DNA of 64,000 nucleotides. Origin: Symsagittifera roscoffensis. Lineage: Eukaryota > Xenacoelomorpha > Acoela > Convolutidae. The notes under the pieces are model-generated. The model had not been told where the DNA came from. It was given only the letters and a program-made list of their open reading frames with translations, and searched no databases. This document shows positions 60,538 to 64,000 of this stretch, in pieces. Each line of letters begins with the position of its first letter. Position 1 is the stretch's first letter. The DNA is taken from contig NC_087070.1 of the NCBI RefSeq assembly GCF_963678635.1, positions 868,001 through 932,000 on the forward strand, in the 5' to 3' direction. A program made the translations under genes and the position numbers.

Positions 60538-61611
60538 AGTCTCTTTGCCAATTAAAGTTATCTTAAAACTAATTGCAATAGATTATCCAAAAATGAAAAG
60601 TATTAAAGTTCAGAACATGGCTCAGAAGTCGGATACAAATAAGACTGCGTACAAAACAAAGCTCCAAAGTTTTTTTCGATTGTAACAAAAAGAGAAGGTT
60701 GCATCTTTATTTATTCTCGCCAAAACGTTGGGTTAATTATAATTTTAAGTTAATGAAACAATATAGCAACAATGAAAGTCATAAATAAGTTGATTCAGTA
60801 TCAATAACAATAATCCTTCATCATCCAAAAAGCGGATCTAAATTTCGATGAGTGAGAGGCCAGTTTTAAAAAATTCATCAGCCTTTTTCCAGGCTGGCAA
60901 CGTTTTTTTTTGCATTCTTCAGACTTAGCCATACAAGAAAATAGCTTTCTAGATCATTCAAGCCTATTTTCCTCTAGAAAATTCTTCAATCAAAACATGA
61001 ATTTAGGTTGCTCATTTGGACTTTTTGCTCAAATTTTGATTGAAATGAGTATTGCTCTATGTGCAGGGATTTATTATACAATTCAGCTCCAGCTAACGAT
61101 TATCCATTAATGATTATGCTACCTTACTTCTCAAACCGATTTGGGAATAATTAAAAAAAAAATTACTTTTTTTCAGCCAATCAAAATTTGATGACTAGTA
61201 CACATAAAAGCTGAGCTATTTTTTCCGACTAAAACAAAAGGACGAAAATACTTGGCTTGGTCGATTTGGATTTGATATAGTTATTTAAATAAGGTTCGCA
61301 CCAACATGAGAAATTGCAGTTACAATGAGGAATCACTTCGTTGTACAAAAACAAGGGAGGCTATTAAAATGACATAAAATGTCCAAATGGCGCAAAACTT
61401 GCAACCAATCAAAATTCTTTAAACCCTCCCAAAATGACTGATTTTCACACTATGCTTCCTTAAACTTTTCGGTTCAAACCAGATTCTGATTGGCTAATAA
61501 CATTATCTGTCATTCGACCATCCTGCCACAAAGGGATTAGTTTCCCATGGATTCGCATTGGGTGTTTTTGTCATGAAAACAGCCCCCCACCCCAATTTGC
61601 ATTGGACTTAC
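60538..61611 (-). other. Giant-intron sequence next to nephrin-like exon 1
   Basis: AT-rich; no exon recognised. The last ~200 bp before the exon's donor are somewhat GC-richer. Confidence 0.5.
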
Positions 61612-61824
61612 ATTGATAGGACGTATGGAGCTCGTCTGAGACGTCGTAGCCCTTCATGTTGTTCGCTTGACACTTCCACGTCAGCTCGGGCTTCTTCAGG
61701 TCAATGTCTGTGATCTTGATTGACCTCTTCAGGTATTTGCCCTCACTCGTGCGGGTGTCGTCGATGATGCGCACCCAACCGAGTTCTATGTCATTGCCGT
61801 CCAGCATGAATTTGATCATGGGGG
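61612..61824 (-). CDS. Nephrin-like exon 1 of 12 seen: C-terminal half of an Ig domain
   Basis: The acceptor is ctgtttcag and the donor is AAT|GTAAGT. The exon is 213 nt, with two bases completing a split codon, 70 full codons and one trailing T. The peptide begins PMIKFMLDGNDIELGW, like the C-strand region after an NPPAP motif in nephrin Ig domains. It ends with the F-strand motif ELTWKCQANN, which carries the second Ig cysteine, and then HTSYQ. The trailing T plus AT from the exon at 14959 makes TAT (Tyr), giving the linker QYKPTI typical of Ig-Ig boundaries. The first cysteine of this domain must be on an exon upstream; none was recognised up to 64000. The splice model is firm. The identity as nephrin rather than another Ig receptor is an inference. 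Confidence 0.8.
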
Positions 61825-62317
61825 CTGAAACAGTTCAAAATTCCACCACGAGAACAAAGTGTCTCATAACAAGGGCCTTTCTTATTCCGCTCTAACTGTC
61901 AAATTTTAAATTATGAAATATGAAAACATATGTGAAAATATAAATGCATCTGCTCTATGTTGAAAGCAAATTATTTCCCAATCAAAATATAGTTTAAACA
62001 TCGCGTTTCTAAAAAAATGATTGCCTGCCGAGTTTAAATGGGGCGGAATAAGTAAAAAGCCCCTAAAAGAAAGTTCGGTTTTAAATCCAAACAATTGCTA
62101 CTGGGAGGTGACATGAATTTGACCATGGGGCTGAAATAAAAAGCTCAAACTGAGCGAACAAATTTTAAGGTGAAATTTCTAAGGTACTTCCATGTTTTTC
62201 TTTCAGCGTTTGCGTTTTTCAATTAATGTTTTGAAAACAATTAGTACAGGCGTTTCGAATTACTCCAAAAATGAAGGTAAAAATATCGTTTGCGGTTGAG
62301 AGATAATCATCCGTCAT
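61825..62317 (-). other. Intron upstream of nephrin-like exon 1, with a duplicate of the exon edge
   Basis: 62113-62138 (ATGAATTTGACCATGGGGCTGAAA) repeats the plus-strand sequence of the exon's 5' edge and acceptor at 61806-61829 (ATGAATTTGATCATGGGGGC TGAAA) with one substitution and one missing base. In the duplicate the frame after MVKFM has no Ig similarity. Confidence 0.6.
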
Positions 62318-62711
62318 CAGGGGCGGTTTTATGTAGGGTGGCGGGTGGTGGGGTTGGGTTTCGGGATTCGAACCCATTACCAACCAAAGGGTACTATTTC
62401 CCCCCTTTGGTATTATTTCATGACGTCCATTTTCCGCGCCGAATAACCCTAAAAATTTTCTTAAGACACTTTCGGCGCCAAAATATACTAATTTTGAAGA
62501 GGAGCGCGCGCCGAAATTGGTCAAAATTTTCCAAATATAGGCCAAAAACGGTTTTTATTTCAAAAAGGAAAATTGTTCAAAATAGGGTTCTTATAGTGAT
62601 TTAGGAGAGCTATGAAATTCATGTTGGTCGACGTAAAATAGTTGACAAAACGCTCAAAAAAATTTTGAAAATCCGCCCTCCCCTCTTGCGAAAATTCTAG
62701 ATCCGCCCCTG
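62318..62711 (-). mobile_element. hAT-type MITE family R2, intact reverse copy (394 bp)
   Basis: It starts CAGGGGCGGTTTTATG and ends TTCTAGATCCGCCCCTG. It is flanked by TCCGTCAT (62310-62317) and TCTGTCAT (62712-62719), an 8-bp target duplication with one mismatch. Internally it is colinear with the reverse complement of the 15.7-kb copy: GGGATTCGAACCCATTACC, CCCCCTTTGGTATTATTTCA, CTTTCGGCGCCAAAATATAC, GAGCGCGCGCCGAA. No coding sequence. Confidence 0.84.
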
Positions 62712-63720
62712 TCTGTCATGGTATATAAAATTTTTTTATTGAAATAAATTTGAGTATCAGACGCAATTCACTGAAATGGTCAATCAAGATTTACCTGATT
62801 TGTTTAGGATGTCGAGAAATGGTTCGCTAACGATTATCTTAGTCTAAAGCTGAATGAAAATGATGAATAAAATTTAGTTTTCTGTTTGAATGTGAGATGA
62901 TTTTTAAATCTAAGTTTGATTTTTTAAAATCTGCAGGGCTTGAAAATTCACTCACGTCGGAACGATGACACTTTTTTGTGAGATACAACAGCTGAAAAAA
63001 CCCTCAAGTTAAAAATAGCTTTTTAATTTGCATCTGGTAGCTACAAAATATTATCTGAGGACAGAATCAGTACATCAAACTGAAGATTTTGATAGCCCGA
63101 TTTAGTCCGTAAGAATCGACCGCCAGGACGAGGCACGCGAACTGCTTGCAAAGGCAGTTATTTTTCCGAATTGAGGCTCAAACTTGCTCAACAGTTGCTT
63201 GCTAACTCAAAACTAGCATCTACTTCGACAATGGCTGTGTGCTGGTCAAATTTCTCGACGGAAATAGTAATAATTAGCACCAGATAGCATCCGAAAACTG
63301 ACGTTTTTTCATATGATGTAAACGTAAAACAAAACAAGTTAAAGTTGAATTTTTTTTTGCTGTTTAGCATCTGATTTGAAGTTGCTTTATTTTTCAAATC
63401 TTGAAGATTCAATGTTTTTAAGCGGTTGTGTATAAAGTAAACTAGGTGTACCTTGATTTCGGGACCACAAAAAGAGAAAACAAGCAATTTAAACGAAAAT
63501 TTTGAGCATTGCTTCTCTACTTAAAAAGACAAAAACTGAAACTTTAGCGCTGAGCTGACATGTTGCCAAGCTGCAATCTGATGCTCCAATGATTAAGAGT
63601 TAGCCAACAGTCTAGATTGTTTGACTTATAAGCTACGAAAAAATGAGTAAGGTTTAAATTCTGTACTTCTGATTCAACAAAATTTCAAATTTATCTTAAG
63701 GTAGAATTATTGCATATGAT
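62712..63720 (-). other. Sequence between two R2 copies
   Basis: AT-rich. The preceding nephrin-like exon (first half of the split Ig domain) was looked for here and not recognised. Confidence 0.5.
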
Positions 63721-64000
63721 CAGGGGCAGATCTAGGATTTTCTCGAGGGGGGGGGGGGGGGCGGATTTCCAAAAAACTTTCAAAATTTTTGTCGACCCCT
63801 TTTTAGGTCGACCATATTGATTTTTGAACTCTCGCAAAGCAGTTCTGTCCCTATTTTGGCCAAATTTTCTGCGCCGCTGCAAAATTTTGAAAAATACGCC
63901 AAGAAAGGCGTTTTTAAGCAATTTTTGGAAAACTTTGACCAAAAATTCGCGTTTTTTCGGCGCGCGCTCCCCCTCAAAACTTGCAGATATAGGCGCCAAA
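63721..64000 (+). mobile_element. hAT-type MITE family R2, cut by the window edge
   Basis: It starts CAGGGGCAGATCTAGGATTT and has TCTCGAG followed by a G15 run (63747-63761). It is colinear with the 15.7-kb copy through GTCGACC, CTGCGCCGCTGC, CGGCGCGCGCTCCCCC and ATAGGCGCC, where the window ends. Confidence 0.82.

Larger units (their letters stand above)
526..61824 (-). other. Nephrin-like IgSF receptor gene, 3' portion (12 exons)
   Basis: This is the span of the twelve minus-strand exons listed separately. They sum to about 2.7 kb of coding sequence, or roughly 905 codons. The domain order is half Ig, four Ig, FN3, TM, then tail. Family knowledge: nephrin (Drosophila Sns/Hibris) has a row of Ig domains, one membrane-proximal FN3 domain, one TM helix and a signalling tail, and acts in cell-cell adhesion. 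The linkers here (YKPTI, YRPTL, FGPII, FPPQY at domain starts, and RLRKPRAPS into FN3) resemble nephrin spacing. Sidestep-type receptors (Ig plus FN3) are the main alternative. The 5' end is outside the window, so total domain number is unknown. Exon GC content is far above that of the introns. Confidence 0.7.

Noticed and set aside
1-64000. CRISPR arrays, bacterial operons, defence or toxin systems
   Set aside because: No regularly spaced direct repeats with unique spacers and no long uninterrupted ORFs; the window is intron-rich eukaryotic DNA.

Overview
This is eukaryotic, animal DNA. The non-coding sequence is AT-rich (roughly 70% by eye). The recognisable coding pieces are short, GC-richer exons with canonical GT/AG splice sites, and the introns are full of DNA-transposon remnants. 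The species cannot be fixed from the sequence; an invertebrate metazoan is the most likely source. A 200-base run of N marks one scaffold gap.

The only well-supported gene lies on the minus strand and covers almost the whole window. Twelve exons between about 61.8 kb and 0.5 kb encode the C-terminal part of a nephrin-like cell-surface adhesion receptor. In order they give the second half of one immunoglobulin (Ig) domain, four more Ig domains, a fibronectin type III (FN3) domain, a Gly/Ser-rich linker, one transmembrane helix, and a cytoplasmic tail of about 290 residues ending at a stop codon at 526-528. Ten of the eleven exon-exon junctions are phase-compatible. The junction between the exons at 14.9 kb and 11.2 kb is not, unless an unusual acceptor, a micro-exon or a sequence error is involved. 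The 5' end of the gene (signal peptide and earlier Ig domains) must lie beyond position 64000. The two most upstream exons seen are separated by about 46.7 kb of intron. Inside that intron, at 40.2-40.4 kb on the same strand, is an isolated good-looking exon that starts with ATG and ends in a canonical donor. It may be the first coding exon of a nested gene or an alternative first exon.

Layout: 0.5-6.3 kb holds the dense 3' exons (tail, TM, FN3, last two Ig domains and half of another). 6.3-15 kb holds three more Ig exons, the gap and a long GT/CA microsatellite. 15-61.6 kb is the giant intron. It contains an intact hAT-type miniature element with an 8-bp target duplication, foldback elements at 27.6-28.3 and 35.2-35.7 kb, a diverged ~600-bp tandem duplication at 28.5-29.8 kb, a CpG-bearing miniature element at 37.0-37.3 kb, a ~1.1 kb terminal-inverted-repeat element at 38.0-39.1 kb, three same-strand copies of a ~450-530 bp repeat of unknown class, and a dead Tc1/mariner copy at 59.8-60.5 kb. 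61.6-61.8 kb carries the furthest upstream nephrin exon. 61.8-64 kb has two more hAT-type copies and a short duplicate of that exon's 5' edge.

No bacterial-type system, CRISPR array, rRNA or convincing tRNA was found. The most unusual material is the set of repeat families and the splice-phase anomaly, not a new protein system.
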